Shown here: one piece after another, positions 34,692 to 47,438 of the stretch
Numbering within the stretch: position 1 is the first letter of the stretch
Layout of the letters: each line of letters opens with the position of its first letter
From: Parascedosporium putredinis
Lineage: Eukaryota > Ascomycota > Sordariomycetes > Microascales > Microascaceae
Length of the DNA: 64,000 bases
Assembly (NCBI GenBank): GCA_949357655.1
Contig: CASHTG010000012.1
Coordinates: 4,340,001 to 4,404,000, forward strand
Direction of reading: 5' to 3'
Translations under genes and position numbers: made by a program
The notes under the pieces: model-generated
What the model was told of the DNA's origin: nothing
Seen by the model: the letters and a program-made list of their open reading frames with translations, nothing else
Database searches by the model: none

Positions 34692-35733
34692 TTACAACTT
34701 TTGGTCTTTCGGCTTTCCGGCGTCCTCCCCCACCAGGGCCAAAATGACAGGCCCGCCTCCGAGAAATTCGCCGTAAAGTTAGGCTTCCTCTTCTCCATGA
34801 AGCTAGCCACCCCTCCATGTTATCCTGGGCACCAGCGAGCGCTAGGAAGGCCCGAGACTCCACCAAGTGGGCTTGGAGCGGGCTGTCCTGGCAGTAGAGA
34901 AGCAGGTCGCGGTTCAGCTTGGTGCTGACCTCGGAGGTGTTCTCGGCAATGTCTAGCGCTAGTTTCGTCGCGTAGGCAACCGTCTCCTCGGGCGTAGGGA
35001 GCAGCACGGAGAAGAGATCGCGCACGAGCGGGTCCGTCACGGGGTAGGTGGAACCCGTGGTGGAGATGTGCATGGCCTTGGACAGCCCGATGAGCCGGGG
35101 TAGGAAGAAGGAGCTGCACGATTCGAGGCAGATGCCTCGTCGCGTAAAGGGAGCGGCGACCTTGGCGCCCTCCCATGCTACGCGAATGGTGGCCGCGAGC
35201 ATGACGGTGAAGCCTACTCCGGCGGCGGAGCCGTTGGCGGCGACGATGGTGGGCTTGGGGCAGTTGGCGATTGCAAGCGCGATTCGGCCGCCGCTTTAGC
35301 GCAGGTTAGCATGCACCGATGAAAGACTCGAGTGGATGTAAATTACACAGAGGCTGTGACACACGATCGTTGGGCCACCGAGGAAGTGGGGCGGAACTAG
35401 GTCTACTTACCCGTCTCTGTACTTGTTCGTGGCCTCTTCGCTATCTTTGTACGGGTTCAGGCCAGCGAACCCAATCTCCAAATCGGCACCGGCGCAAAAC
35501 ATCCTTCCCTTGCCCGTTAGGACGATGGCGCGCACCCTGTTGTCCTTGCCCAAGAGCTCGAAGGCGGCGACTAGCTCCTCGATCATGCTTCCGGTGACGG
35601 CATTGAATTTCTTGGGACGGTTGAAGGCCACCGTGACGACTTTGGTAACGGTAGGAGACGACTCGGGCACGTTGGAGATGGAGATCTCCTTGAAGCCAGC
35701 GTCGGCGTAGGATGTAGGTGGGATTGGAGCCAT
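34692..35733 (-). CDS. Enoyl-CoA hydratase/isomerase (crotonase family), about 308 aa
   Basis: Crotonase-fold enzymes hydrate or isomerise enoyl-CoA in fatty-acid and related degradation. Exon 1 starts MAPIPPTSYADAGFKEI; it has VAFNRPKKFNAV and the oxyanion-hole motif GRMFCAGADL. Intron 35294-35410 joins KYRDG to GRIALAIANCPKPTIV. The second signature is NGSAAGVGFTVMLA, then CSSFFLPRLIG. Two missing bases (CCCC 34810-34813 and the C run near 34725) restore VASFMEKRKPNF and a tail ending DQKL; length is then 927 nt. The terminal QKL resembles a weak peroxisomal PTS1. A peroxisomal delta3,delta2-enoyl-CoA isomerase is likelier than a hydratase, because I do not see the usual second catalytic Glu pattern, but I am not certain. 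Confidence 0.8.
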
Positions 35734-37089
35734 GGTTCGGTTCTGGGTCAGTCTGAGGGTTAAGCTTGAAGACGGATTTTGAAAAAGCAATCAATTCTTG
35801 CTACCAGATAATCTCAGGCTTTTTCTTATATAAGATGGAAAAGAGCAAAGATATGTAGACGCTTAACTCCGAATCTCACAAGCTCATTTATATCATTCAT
35901 GAACGGGATGGGGTGGACGGGCGGTGTCATTGTCGCATTCAAACGCTTAGTCAAGCAAAGCCAAGACAAGATGCCGAGGCTCGTTGTGCGAGCTTGCTGG
36001 CTTTAACCTTGAACCTCTAGGCTTGCGAGAGCAGCGATGATTAATCATGTTGGTACGCACACCCCTGCTCGGCCCCTTCGTGTGGATGTCACTATGGCGG
36101 GTAGGAGGTCCGAGGGCTTGTAAATCGATCGAATTCAGAGGCTAAAGAGCTGGAATGTGATCAGGCCTGTACAAGTCTTTTCAAACCCGCAGGAATCGAG
36201 CAAGCATAGGAGTAGGGTCTAGCGAGCGCGGTCGGGTTCGGCTCGCGATCTTAGTGTGGCCCCAGTAAAGACATTCAGACGCGAGGTTCCGTAATTGCTG
36301 CGTAGTCCGGCACCATTGTCGGAAGCCCATTCTCGATGATTCTCTTGGCTGTTCTCGCTGCGGTGTGTTCCGGTTGAGAGGGTTGAGAGGCGTTGGAAGC
36401 GGAGATGGGCGGGCGACCCACCAAGTGCGCGGGGACGCCCAAGTTCGGCGCCTGCAAAAAAGTGCTTCCTTCCGAGTTGCCGTCCGGCGCGGCGCGGTGG
36501 GAGTTTGCAGACCATGCCGTGCCAAGAAAGCGTCGCCCGGGAAGAGAAATCGAAGAACACTGTCATGTTCGCCGCCACGGGACTTTATGCCGGTGAAAAT
36601 AGGCAGCTTATCCAGTGAATGGCCTTCCCGCTGGCTCCCACATTTTCCCATGAGAACCCACAGCTCAGACCCCGGTTTCGGTCTGGACAGAACAAATAGT
36701 GGGGTTGGCCCTATTCTAGCTAGCGCTAGCACCTCGCGTCTTTAGCCAAAGAGGGCGGACAGACATGAGACTGCCATACGTCAGAGTTCGCAATCTAATT
36801 CCGCTCGGGACCAAGACAACTTTGGTCAGCGGTGGGTCACCGAGCCTCGACCCGATCCACGGCATCCATTGAGCAAGGAAAAAAGAAGAAAAAAATTCGC
36901 GGCGATTACTCTCTCCCATCTCTCGCATTTGTACCGAACTCACACCACGCTTACCCCACACGGCGTGCAACCCACGTCCGCAAATAGCTAAATCTTACTA
37001 GGAGCATCTCTTTTTCCCCTAATTCACTTTCCGCATGGCTATTTTTACAGCGCGGCTCGGGCGATTGAAGTTTGTTTGAACCGGCAGCC
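35734..37089. other. Intergenic, divergent promoters
   Basis: About 1.35 kb between the enoyl-CoA gene (-) and the ArAE transporter (+). A frame on the minus strand at 36,181-36,732 has no recognisable motif and I do not call it. Confidence 0.5.
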
Positions 37090-40000
37090 ATGGACGAGCC
37101 TCCCACGGAGACGCGTACCAGTCGCGCAAGGTGCGGCCCGCCCCACTTTGCCCAGCCAACCGGGACACCCCTTCTCAGTGCCGGATTGGGCCCGGATGAT
37201 GCCGCGATGCTAACTCCCAGGCTCACTCGCCCGTAATTTGTGTAGATGGCTGAATCCCAAGACGTGGTGGTCCGCCTTGGACATGGACGTCGAAACCCTG
37301 CTCAAGATGATGAAGGGTGCCCTGCCCCCTGTACTATGTATCGCCATGTGAGTTGTCAGGCCCTTGATAACCATCCGTTCCGAGACTGACACGAGAACCG
37401 AATCTATAGCTTCCAGGCGGACTCCGTCGCCAACATGATGACGACGGCGGGCTACTTCTCCGTCCTCCTGTCCATCGCATCGCAGCCCCTCTTCCCCGCG
37501 CCAAGTTTCTCAAGATTCTCTCACTCTGCCTCATCGCCACCGCGCTTTCGTTTGCGCTCTGCTGCCTTGCCATCTTTTGCGCTGACAAGGCTCGTCAGGG
37601 GAATAGCGCTGCAACCGTCCAAGGCCCATACTTTACGTATAACCCGGATGCGGCGGCCGTGTGCGGTGTGTTCCTCTTCTTCATGATATGGTACAGTTCC
37701 GTCCTCCCCTCTCTCTCCCTCCCAGGGTCATGACCATTGTTAACGTCTCCCTCCGAAACAGGATCGGTAACACCTTTCGTGCTTGAAACCCGCCGAGTAC
37801 CAAGACCCCGGCGTCTGCTTCTCCCTCCTCGCCGTCGTCGTGCTCACCCGCGCCAGCTCCGTCGCCACCTTTACCGAGGGCCTCGACTTCATGTGGCGCA
37901 TCACCAAGGCCTTCCTCCTCGGCTTCGCCATGGCCACCGGCGTCTCCCTCTTCATCCTCCCCAGCACGTCCCGCGGCGCCGTCTTCGCCACCACGCAGGC
38001 CTACGTCGCCCAGGCGCAGATCGCCCTCGACGCCCTCGTCGACTTCGTCAACGAGACCCCCGACGACGTCCTGCTCGCCACGCCCGCCCTGCTGGACGCT
38101 GAGCTCGAGCCCGTCGAGACCGTGCAGACCCTGAGGACGGCCGTCGACACCGACAGCATCGGCGCCGTGCGGCAAAAGATTGCCCAGGCCCTCGGCGCCC
38201 TCAACGCCCTCGACGCTCAGATGCAGACGAACCTCGGGTACGCCAAGATCGAGGTCGCGTGGGGCAGGCTCTCGGCCGCTGATCTGGAAAGGTGTCGGAG
38301 CTCCTGCGCGAGCTCCTCCTGACCCTTTCCGGCATGGTGTCTTTCCCCACCATCGTCGACCACTTCCTAGAGTGCGACGAGAACGCGCCGTTCACACCGC
38401 AATCGGATTCGTCCTTGGGTAGCAGCACCCCTCCGCCGCGCCGACGGGAAGCGCCGCCCGCAAGACAGTACACATCGTACAGGGCCTACGCATGTCCTCG
38501 ACGAACTCGCCCAGCTCACGCGAGTGGGACTGCAGTACTTCCTCAACGAACTCCAGGTTTCCCCGGCGCCCTGGTCCCAATTCCACCACGCCAAACCAAA
38601 GACGTCGCAGCCCGACGGCATCGAGTTGGAGGACGTCGACGGGGCTTCCGTCCACCTCGACCCCACGAGCCCCACATTCCTCGACGACTTTACCCGTTGC
38701 CTCAAGGATCTGTCTCGCCGGAAGCGAGCCATCGAGCAGCTCGTGAAGCACTCCGAAGAGGTGGACGGCCGCGCCGAGGACTTTTCCGGCATCCAGCACG
38801 AGTACTGCCTGGCTCTCTACCTCTTCTACATGGAGGATCTCGTGGCGAACTCCGTCTATTCGCTCGTGTCTTTTGCCAAGAGCAAGGTCGACGACGGCAC
38901 AATGTCCCGCAGCCGCCTGATCTACCCCACCTTCCTCGAGTACTACCGCCACGACGGCGAGCCCCGCGAGGAAGAGGAAGAATCTTCCGTCTACTCCAAC
39001 TGCTCCGTTCCGCGCGAGTTCCAGGACGGTGCCACCGTCACCGACCCCATCCACCTCATCCCCACCCACTTTTGGGAGCGCTGGGCCGGCAAGCTCGGCA
39101 AGGTCGCGCGGTTCCTCGGCTCCGACCTCAGCATGTTTGGGCTCCGTGTCGCCGCCGCCTCGCTGTGCCTCGGCATCGTCGCGCTGCTGCAGGACAGCCA
39201 AGAGTTTTTATCCGCCAACGCGGTGTGTGGGCCATGATAGTCGTCGTCCTGGGCATGAGCCCGACGAGTGGGCAGACGCTTTTCGGGTTCTTTAGCCGAA
39301 TCTTGGCCACCCTCGCCGCGGTTGCGCTGAGCTTCGCGTCTTGGTACATCGTTGTCGGGAACACGGCGGGGTTTTGGTGTTTTTGTACATCTCCAATGTC
39401 CTCTTGGTATGTTTCGTTCTAGCCTTCCTCACATGATTTACTATAGCCCGGATGAGAAGCTGACAAATTGGGCATAACAGTTCTACATCTACGTCAAAAT
39501 GCCCAAGTACTTTGGCACATCCGTCATTGCCATCATCACACTAAACGTTGCAATAGGGTACGAGGTTAACGTGAGTTTCTCGCCCACACGCGGCATCCCC
39601 AATCACATGAAGCATAGAACCTCAGAATGCGCTAACATAAAGTCGATAATCAGGCCGATAAACTCGGCCACGAAGCCTCCGAGGCCAACGGGCAGCCCTA
39701 CTACCCACTCTATCTTTTCAGCCCTTACAAATTCTTCGCCGTCGCCATCGGCTGCGCCGTGTCCTTCATCTGGGTCATCTTCCCGTACCCCATCACCGCC
39801 AAATCACGCGTGCCCAAACTCATGGGCCAGAACCTCCTCAACCTCGGCCGTCTCTACAGCGCCATGCACACAACCATTGAACTGTGGATCAATAGCCACC
39901 GCGTCGCGACAGGGGCGAGACCATCCGCTCCGTCGTCTACCCGCAAGAGCAGCTCCAAGCTATCAGCCTGGACCTGTACAAGAAGCAGGTCAGGTCCCTA

Positions 40001-40611
40001 GAGGCCCTCAAGATGCACTGCCACTTTGCCAGCTACGAGCCCCCGCCGGGGGCAAGTTTCCCATCAGGCCTTACGAGGGCATGATCTCGGCCACCCAGCA
40101 AAGTCTCAACATCATCACCCTCATGGCCTACATTGGCCGAACAATGTCTTCGGAGACGTCCCGGAGCAGCACCTCCGACGGGACAGAGCTCGCCGACCCC
40201 GCCGACGGCACCTCGGGCTGGGTATCGAACTTGGCTGCGGCGGCGCTCGAGTCGACCGATTTCCAGTCGCACTCCACCACGGCGTTGCTGTGCCACCTCG
40301 GGGCCGCCATGATGAGCAGCCAGCCGCTACCGCCTTTTCTCGGAGTATCCGAGTCCTTCCCGCTGGCGAAGCAGCTGCGGAGGCTTAATGATGAGCTGCT
40401 TCATATTCGGAACGCAAGATACCCGGCCTTTGTCGCGTTTATTGCTCTGGAGGTTCTCAAAACCACTTTTAACAAAGAACTCAAGATTCTCTTGGAGTAA
40501 GTTTTATCTAGATTCCATTCTACATGTACCGTGTGCATCCCGTCCTAACGAGAAATCAGCCACACGCGCATTCTCGTCGGGGAAGTGAAGTTCAACATCA
40601 GCGTTGCATAA
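37090..40611 (+). CDS. ArAE/Bre4-type membrane transporter (fusaric-acid-resistance-like)
   Basis: This family (ArAE_2_N, PF10337, with ArAE_2, PF10334; related to S. pombe Bre4 and FUSC exporters) exports aromatic or toxic compounds or acts in ER/Golgi membranes. An N-terminal hydrophobic block starts near ALPPVLCIAMFQADSVANMM and continues to SVATFTEGLDFMWRITKAF. A soluble middle follows (LDELAQLTRVGLQYFLNELQ), then a second block (GVWAMIVVVLGMSP, AVALSFASWYIVVGN) and a C-terminal domain ending GEVKFNISVA. Introns: 37348-37409, 37691-37761, 39407-39480, 39571-39653, 40497-40559. The start at 37090 (MDEPPTETRTSRA) with a first intron ending at CCCAG near 37,217 is tentative. About nine missing bases are inferred, including 37494-37497, 39368-39371, 39912-39915 and 40048-40052. 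Confidence 0.8.
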
Positions 40612-41285
40612 GCATAGGTGTGCGATTTTTGAAATATTTACGTACCCGGGTAGGCGTTTTTAGAAACTGAAGAATATTTGGATTCATTTCCTATGGCACT
40701 GGCCGTGACAACTTCGATAGTCATGAATAAACAATCTCTTTTACTATCCTATCTACATACTTTCACCCCCTTCCCCCTCTGTCCCCTCAAAAGACGTTAC
40801 TTGATGGTTGATTCTTGTTATACAGGCCCTTGGCTAGCTCTAAATACATCTTTGAACCAACGTTCATCCTCCACTTCGTCCATGATTCACCACGACCAGT
40901 GGCTCTATGTAAGGCGTTGTCTGCATGGCGCCACCGCCTACTAAACTTGATTGGCCATCTCGAGATGGATTTATGGTTGATGTATTGTTATCTGCAAGCA
41001 CCCCCGACCTCTCGTATTGACCAATGAATAGGGCCTGGAAGCGCTGCATGTCGATCACCACAGATTTTGACGAAATGTAAGGCGGTGCCCCTCTTTTCAT
41101 GCGTACTCGAGGGCGCTCGTCAGTACATGTAGCTTTGATCCCTCACAACGGATCTTGTATCTCATTAACTCATTCGAAACTCAGTCTTTCTCAGCGAGGA
41201 CCCCGAAGCTCCCCTAGCCTCCAGTGCTTCCGTCTTTGGTCCTTGTGCAGAGTTCTCTAGCCCGTCGGTGTACCGGGGAGTCGCC
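40612..41285. other. Intergenic, nothing recognised
   Basis: Short spacer between two genes on the same strand; a C/T-rich segment near 40,765-40,800. No coding or structural feature stands out. Confidence 0.6.
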
Positions 41286-42540
41286 ATGTTTCCCCAGTCA
41301 AATTCAAGACTAGCGATTATTGCCACACTCTTATCATTTCTCCTTGTCATTTTCGTCTTCGAACTAGCCTTCGCAGTCAGATTTCCTGCCTCGAGCACGC
41401 AGCGACGGCAGAACCGGTTTACCCGCCTGCGACACTTTGCAGCGCCAATGTGGATAAGTCTACTAGGAGTAATCCTCATTCCGCTCATGTTCACGAGGAC
41501 AACCGCCGAACGGGCTAGTATCACTCACATAGAAATCTGCGACGTCGAGGTCGACGCCGATATCGGTGGAGATGGTATCCGGATCGCGACCTGGGTGCAA
41601 GAATCAGTCCTCCTCCTCATCGCGTTCCTCGGCACCTTCCACTGCTCGGCCACCGGCGCCAAGGAGATTGGTGCCGGCCTGGCGCTCACGCACGTTTCCT
41701 TGGTCATCGCGCTGCTCGTGCAATTGGGCCGCGGGTCTCTCACCTCCGCGGATGCCATCCTCGGCTCGATGATTATCGATTCGCAATGTAGCGCGCTTTC
41801 CATGCAACTCGTGGCGAAGGAGACGTTGGCATCGCGGTTGCAGGTCGCCACGGTTCTTCTATGCCAGATACTAGGCCTCACAGTCCTACCCATCCTCGTC
41901 GACGGCTTCGGCAGCGGCAAGTTTGCAACGAAAGACTGCAGCTGTGTTGCGGTTTTCTGGTGGGGTTGGCTCAGCGATTGCTCGGCATTCGCACCTCGGG
42001 AGATGGCTATTTTCTGGACCTACTATGCTTATCGCTGCGTAGCCTTCCTTCAGTGTTGCTACCACTCTCTCAGCAACACGATACAGTTTCACGATGCCGA
42101 AAAGCACGGCACGCGTCTGGAGGGCATAACATACCCCACTATGATCGTTTCTGATCTTGAGCCCCCGAATGACGGCATGCCCAACGATACTGACTCCGCT
42201 TCCGAAGATGAGGAATTCCTAGAACAGGAAGCGAAGGCAGATGGGTCCAGATATCCCGATTACCCGGCGACGGTATCGCTCATGTACACGGTATACGGCC
42301 TGTTCGCCCTAGTTTCCATGGCTGCGGCCGAGATTGCAATGAGAGACTACGGCCTGCGTCCGAGCTCCCAGTTGTTCTCCGTCGGTCAGATTATCGGCAT
42401 GGTGGTGGCGGGAGCAACCATTGTTCGGGGCCTGTTCCTCCTCACTATGATGCTGCTTGCGGGCGGCGCTGGCTTTACGTGGCCGTTATCGTTTGAAGTT
42501 GGTCTGGAGGTTGCTGGATTTGGCCCACGATCTAGGGGAC
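41286..42540 (+). CDS. Polytopic membrane protein of unknown function, about eight membrane segments
   Basis: The ATG at 41286 opens MFPQSNSRLAIIATLL. Hydrophobic segments: LAIIATLLSFLLVIFVFEL, WISLLGVILIPLMF, ESVLLLIAFLGTF, ALTHVSLVIALLVQL, VATVLLCQILGLTVLPIL, CVAVFWWGWL, VYGLFALVSMAAAEIA and IIGMVVAGATIVRGLFLL. An acidic loop (DTDSASEDEEFLEQEAK) precedes the last two. The frame is uninterrupted to about 42,470; beyond that frame 1 (WRLLDLAHDLGD) looks more protein-like than the continuing frame, implying a further error. WRLLDLAHDLGD ends exactly at a GTACGT donor at 42541. A 46-bp intron to 42586 would join it in frame to the next feature, so both may be one gene. I do not recognise the family. 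Confidence 0.65.
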
Positions 42541-42586
42541 GTACGTGCTCCTATCGGGAACAGGGGAGGGCCCGCGCTTTCCCCAG

Positions 42587-43213
42587 GCGGGGGACGCACC
42601 GGATGGAGTCTTACGACTTGGCAATATCGTCGGGAAAACATCGGACCCGCACCAACAGCTCCTTATGGTGGCTGAACCAGACTCGTTAGAGGAGAAAAAG
42701 GCCCGCAAGATAGGAGGAGCAGGGGAAGTGACGATTGATGTCTCCTTTGGGGAGTACATTTCGCTTGGTTTAGAAGCCGGTCGTGTCACTTGGAGTCGCG
42801 AGCGCACCTTGTCGATCCGGGCGCCTCAAGTCGAGGTAAGGTGGTTCCGGCCGACACCCCGGCACTTGGCTCGATGCCTCCAGGACCCTGGTGTTAGGAG
42901 AGCCTTGAGATGGGGCCAGGCGTACATGATTACTGGGATAATGGTTAGCACGGATCTAAAGATTGGGGAATACGAGAAAACAAGCCGCGCCGGAAAAGTC
43001 GAGGTCCCGGTTGTGAATACAGGAGTTAACGCCGGGTATGGAGTTGAGAAGACCACTTCGGTAGGAGGTGACACAGAGCATCCCGGTCAAGTGATATTTG
43101 CCTACCAGCTTTCGATAATCAGGAAGCCTTGGTTTTCCAACTGGATTGGACATGAAGTCCTCGTGCCGGAGGGAGCGGCACTAGCTTTCAACTGGAATCA
43201 AGTCTATTCTTAG
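42587..43213 (+). CDS. Domain of fungal gasdermin-like (RCD-1-like) pattern; possible C-terminal part of the upstream membrane protein
   Basis: The segment reads AGDAPDGVLRLGNIVGK, a linker, GEVTIDVSFGEYISLGLEAG, a strand EVRWFRPTPRHLARCLQD, then WGQAYMITGIMVSTDLKIGE, a Gly/Val-rich NTGVNAGYGVEKT, FAYQLSIIRK and a stop at 43213. The order (ligand-free beta domain, YxITGI strand, polar loop, Gly-rich strand, FAY strand) is one I associate with a common, uncharacterised family of ascomycete proteins; it also recalls RCD-1/gasdermin-like pore formers. That assignment is pattern-based inference. No ATG is present in frame before position 42666, inside the domain, which argues that this is a downstream exon rather than a separate gene. 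No frameshift is needed within it. Confidence 0.55.
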   Translation, partial: AGDAPDGVLRLGNIVGKTSDPHQQLLMVAEPDSLEEKKARKIGGAGEVTIDVSFGEYISLGLEAGRVTWSRERTLSIRAPQVEVRWFRPTPRHLARCLQDPGVRRALRWGQAYMITGIMVSTDLKIGEYEKTSRAGKVEVPVVNTGVNAGYGVEKTTSVGGDTEHPGQVIFAYQLSIIRKPWFSNWIGHEVLVPEGAALAFNWNQVYS

Positions 43214-46200
43214 TCGGGTCACGATTTTTTGTCGCAAGCGAGTTGGAAGCTTGGTCAACACAAGCGTGGGATTGGGGCGCTCCCAGCTTGGATTTCGAAC
43301 CGGACGCCAGATACTGTCCTGGTGGTTCCAAGTATAGGATATCTTGGATGGAAATTTTGATATTATTCATGACAGGCTATGCCATCGATATCATGAAAAG
43401 ACAAGCAAAGATACTAATGACAGCTCGTGGTATTCCTGCCTCTTGCTGTGGCCGAAACTCTCATGAGCTTGCTATTGGTTCGGGTTGGGAACGAAGGTAT
43501 AGAGGTGCCTAGGCTCTACTAATGACTACGTCAGCTTGAAAAATGGGCCGCCAAGGACGCTTTATTTCTTTTCAACTCTTAGGATTAGTTATATATGAGC
43601 TTGATCCTCAAGCCATGAAACTTCCTTGGATTATCTCTCCTTGCCCGTAGCCCGGTTCCCTTTAGCATGGCCGTGGGCTCCGAGACTTACGACGCAAAGC
43701 GATTATGGCATGTACTGCCGGCAACAACAAACGGGGGTACCATCGTTTAGATGCTGGCCTTGACAAAAAGGCATCAAAAGCGAGGTAGCTAGCCAAGTTG
43801 GCTGCATACGGAAGTCGGATGAATTTCGAGATTCGAGACGGGATTAGTACCCCCTGGTCGTGGAAAGTCACCTAAGCCACGTTGTCAAACAATCAAGCCC
43901 GGAGACCTCGCCCACTCCTTAATTAGTAGCGGATTCCACGTTTCCTCGCCAATATAGGACCCTTTTCGTTCTTCTTTCCCGGTCTGGAAGGCCGTGCTAG
44001 CAGGTACGGACCCAAGCTCTATTCTAATTCGTCGTCCGTGACATGGCAACGTTCGAGATGGCTGCAAGCACCTTGTTCAGCGGTCGTCTCAGCCCTTTGA
44101 CCCTTGCATATTCGGCACGCGTGCGTCATATATCGAGTGAAATCAGGCAACCGGCCGCTTGGGTCCCTGCCTCGTCTGGGTCTCGGGCCGGCCCGTTCAT
44201 TACACCCCCTCTTTATCTCCCCTAACCTCCCTTGACCTGTTGAAATCCCGGACAGGTTGAACACCTGGAAAAAGAGGGGTATCTGCACTGCCATGCGGCC
44301 CGTTTGAATGTCTGTCTGTCGAGGTAGAGACATGGAATGGTGCGAGCGGTGACCTGCGTCCGCGTTCAGCCTGAGGCGAGAACCGTGCGGTGGGTGGAGG
44401 TTGAAGTCCTCCCTTTCTGCCACTCCCGAATCACGGCATGGGCTATGGTGCGTTCGTCTATTTTAAGAGCTTACGACGATTTCTTGTGACTTCTTCATCT
44501 CGCAAGGCGCCCAATAGGCGGAATTCAGGTTGGAGACCATCTTGCCCTGCTGCACAATGATGAAAGGTGCCCAGAAAGGTGTAGATGAGAGTTAATGAGC
44601 CAATCAATATATGCTTACTAAATTTATTTGGCTCCCATCGAATGCTTGAAAGAGTGAGAAAACAAAAAGATTGAATTAAACTCTTCAGAAGCGCGGCCAG
44701 CGTCGGACCCTGGGGGCTTGTGGCCGGATCCAAAGGCTTCCTACCCCGTTGACTATTTCGACCATCTGAGTTTGCTAGCCCAACTTTTCTCCCACTCATG
44801 GCGGTCAACAGAGGGATTGAAAATGGCAAGGCGGGAAATAAACGCAAGCCAAGAATGTCCATCACCTTTGTTTAGCAATTTGGCACTTGGAAGCTAAGAG
44901 GGCCCCCATCACGGTCACAGATGCAATGCAAGGTCAGCCAAGCTAGAAAACGGACATTCCTCCTCTGGACTGAATTATCGATTGCGGGGTCCTGTCATGA
45001 CGGAAATGTCTCTGGTTGGCCTTCTTCCTCGACAAAGGCAGGAACTTAGCCTCCGCGCGCAGTGGATGTGCGCCCCTCCCTCTCCCCCATGATGTTTTTC
45101 CGGTTCCACATCGATGACGGAGGGGAACAGCTTGGGTTGGAGGTGGGTCCCGGGTCACGAACCAATCGGAACTCCATGATTCTGCTTATCTAACCGCCTC
45201 GAGGGATTCCCAAAACACGTGCTTAGGCGTTATCGCCGTGACTTGGCGATGCACCTCAGGTCGAGCGGGGTCGCGTCGCAAGTCACGGCAATACGTCGAG
45301 CCAAGTATGTTGATCCCCTCCCGTCCTGTACCCTCGTGCAGAGGGTACATGGGTTCCCTCTCAATCGTTCGGTCTTGGTCCCCTTTACTACTAGCTTTGG
45401 TCTCGTCCTCTCACTTGTCTCCGTCGCATTCCGGATGTTCGTCAAGTCATCGGACTGGTGGAGCCGATGGGAAAGAAGACAAAAATCAGAGAGCGAGGAT
45501 CGGAGGAGGAAGGGCGAAAAGGGCGGTTGAAAGGGAAGGAAAGGTGTCAATGGACTTGCGAATTGGTTCCCGCCTGTTCCCCGGAGAGCCAGGAGGGGTG
45601 GGTTAGGAATGGGAGATCCGACTAGGTTTCTGATTTTTCGAGTACCATTGTTGTACCCTTGCCAGAGAGGCCGAATTTGCTCGCTGTGGAGGGTGCTTCT
45701 TCGGAAGGGGAAAGTGGCCAAAAGGACCAACAGATTCGCAATCCCTGGGCCCAAAGAGTTTGGTGGGCTTTTTGCAATGTGCTCAATACATTGATCTATG
45801 GCATGGGCCAGATTGGGTTTGCTCGCCTGTCAATGTGCAGTGTCTGATCAATTGGTCTTTCCCGTCCGTCCTGTCCGTCCCTCTCTCTCACACAGTATGC
45901 CGCACTGAGACACCACGACGAAGTGGCGTTCCATATCAGCAAAGGAAGGAGAGAAGAATAATCACCCCCGATCGAACCTTCTCCCATTCATTTTTCGTGT
46001 TCGATCCCCGCATCAGTTGGATCGACTTTGTCGTCGGAGATGATCAGATGTCAATGGTTTATTATCAACCCATAGAATTCGATTTGTCAATTCAACCGTT
46101 GGGTAGCTGTACCTACCTGCCCCCTCAAATTGTTCCAAGTCGCAAAATTTCCCACATTTCCGCTGCGGTTTGTCGCTCCCCGAGGCCAAAAATAGCAGGT

Positions 46201-47438
46201 CGGCGCGCGGTCCTTGTACCTCTCGTACGCACCTGCACTACCAGTGCAGCGTAGGACCTGGACGGTTCAATGTTTCCAAACGCTGGTTTTGATACAGTGG
46301 CAGGAACGACGCATTGCATCAAAATTGCTGCCCGTCGCCGTTTCGTTCCCCGCCGGCCCCCGAACATGCCCCTAGCACGCACGCAACTGAGCCAAGCCAA
46401 GCGAAGCGCTCGCTCTGTTTCCCGCCCCTCTTTTTCCCTTTCCTTTGCCCCCTCAGGCCATGATCTCACTCCCGACAACTCCCCGCATCGGCGCATTGAC
46501 CTTCCCCCAGGTCGGTCCCTTCGACTAATAAAATCCGGTGCATTCGACCCATTTAATGATTGGACTGGCCTCGCCCGTGTGCGTCAGCGTGGAAACCTAC
46601 CGACCACTCAAAACCCTCCGAATTGCAAGCAAGCTCTGCCGGGACATGGACGGAAGCCATAGAAGAAACCAGCTCCCCTCCCTTTTGGCTCCCCCTCCAA
46701 AGCCGAGAGCTAGCCCGCGCGCGGCGGCGATATGCCATGTCTGTACTTGTACGTTTGAGACGTGTATCGATCCGGGTACCCACGCTTACCTCTGGCGGGG
46801 TAAAATGGCGTCAATTGCCATGTTTCCAGAATGTACCACCTTGGTACTTTGGAAACGCTGCTGCTTTGTGAGGGCCAACGTAAAGGGAATTGGATTGTCC
46901 GAGGAGCACAACGGAAGACGAGGAGAGGAGAGGAGGGGAGGGGGCGAGCAGCCAGAGCTTAATACAAGTTGTACCTGCGGGGTGGGCGACTGGGCGAGAC
47001 AACTCTTAAGCTTCTCGGTCCCCTCGATTTTCCCTTCCCCCTTTCGCGAAGCTTCCTGTTCCTGCTTCTTTGCGCAAAACCTGAATGATCTTGGCTCATT
47101 CTTACGCAACGCCCCTTCTCCTCTTTTCTCCCCTTGACCATTTTTTTCTTATAACCCCGCGAGGAACGGCAGGTCCTGTAATTGTCCTCTAATCAGTAAG
47201 TCTCGATGCGCGCATCCAGAGTCTTCGTCACCCCTCTTCTCTCCGCCCACCCTGCCCGCCCTCTCTCCTCTCTCTCCTCTCTTTCCCCCGCTTCCACTTC
47301 CTCTGCCTCCCGAGATCCGACGGAACAGGGCGCTCACCATCTTCCATCAGATCCAAGACAACAAGCACCACGCACACGCAAGAACCAGAACCGTCGCACC
47401 CCACACCCACACAGACGCACACATCCTCCTCCGCCAAA
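43214..47438. other. Intergenic, about 4.2 kb, no supported gene
   Basis: Open frames such as 44,458-44,865 (-) and 46,538-47,137 (+) show no domains or believable splicing. C/T-rich tracts near 47,225-47,290 fit the KatG leader. The rest may be promoter and spacer. Confidence 0.5.

Noticed and set aside
36181..36732. A 183-codon minus-strand frame
   Set aside because: Arg/Pro/Ser-rich, no motif, no consistent splice sites; treated as chance.
38392..39201. A 269-codon minus-strand frame inside the ArAE transporter
   Set aside because: Antisense shadow; the plus strand encodes the family motifs in continuous exons.
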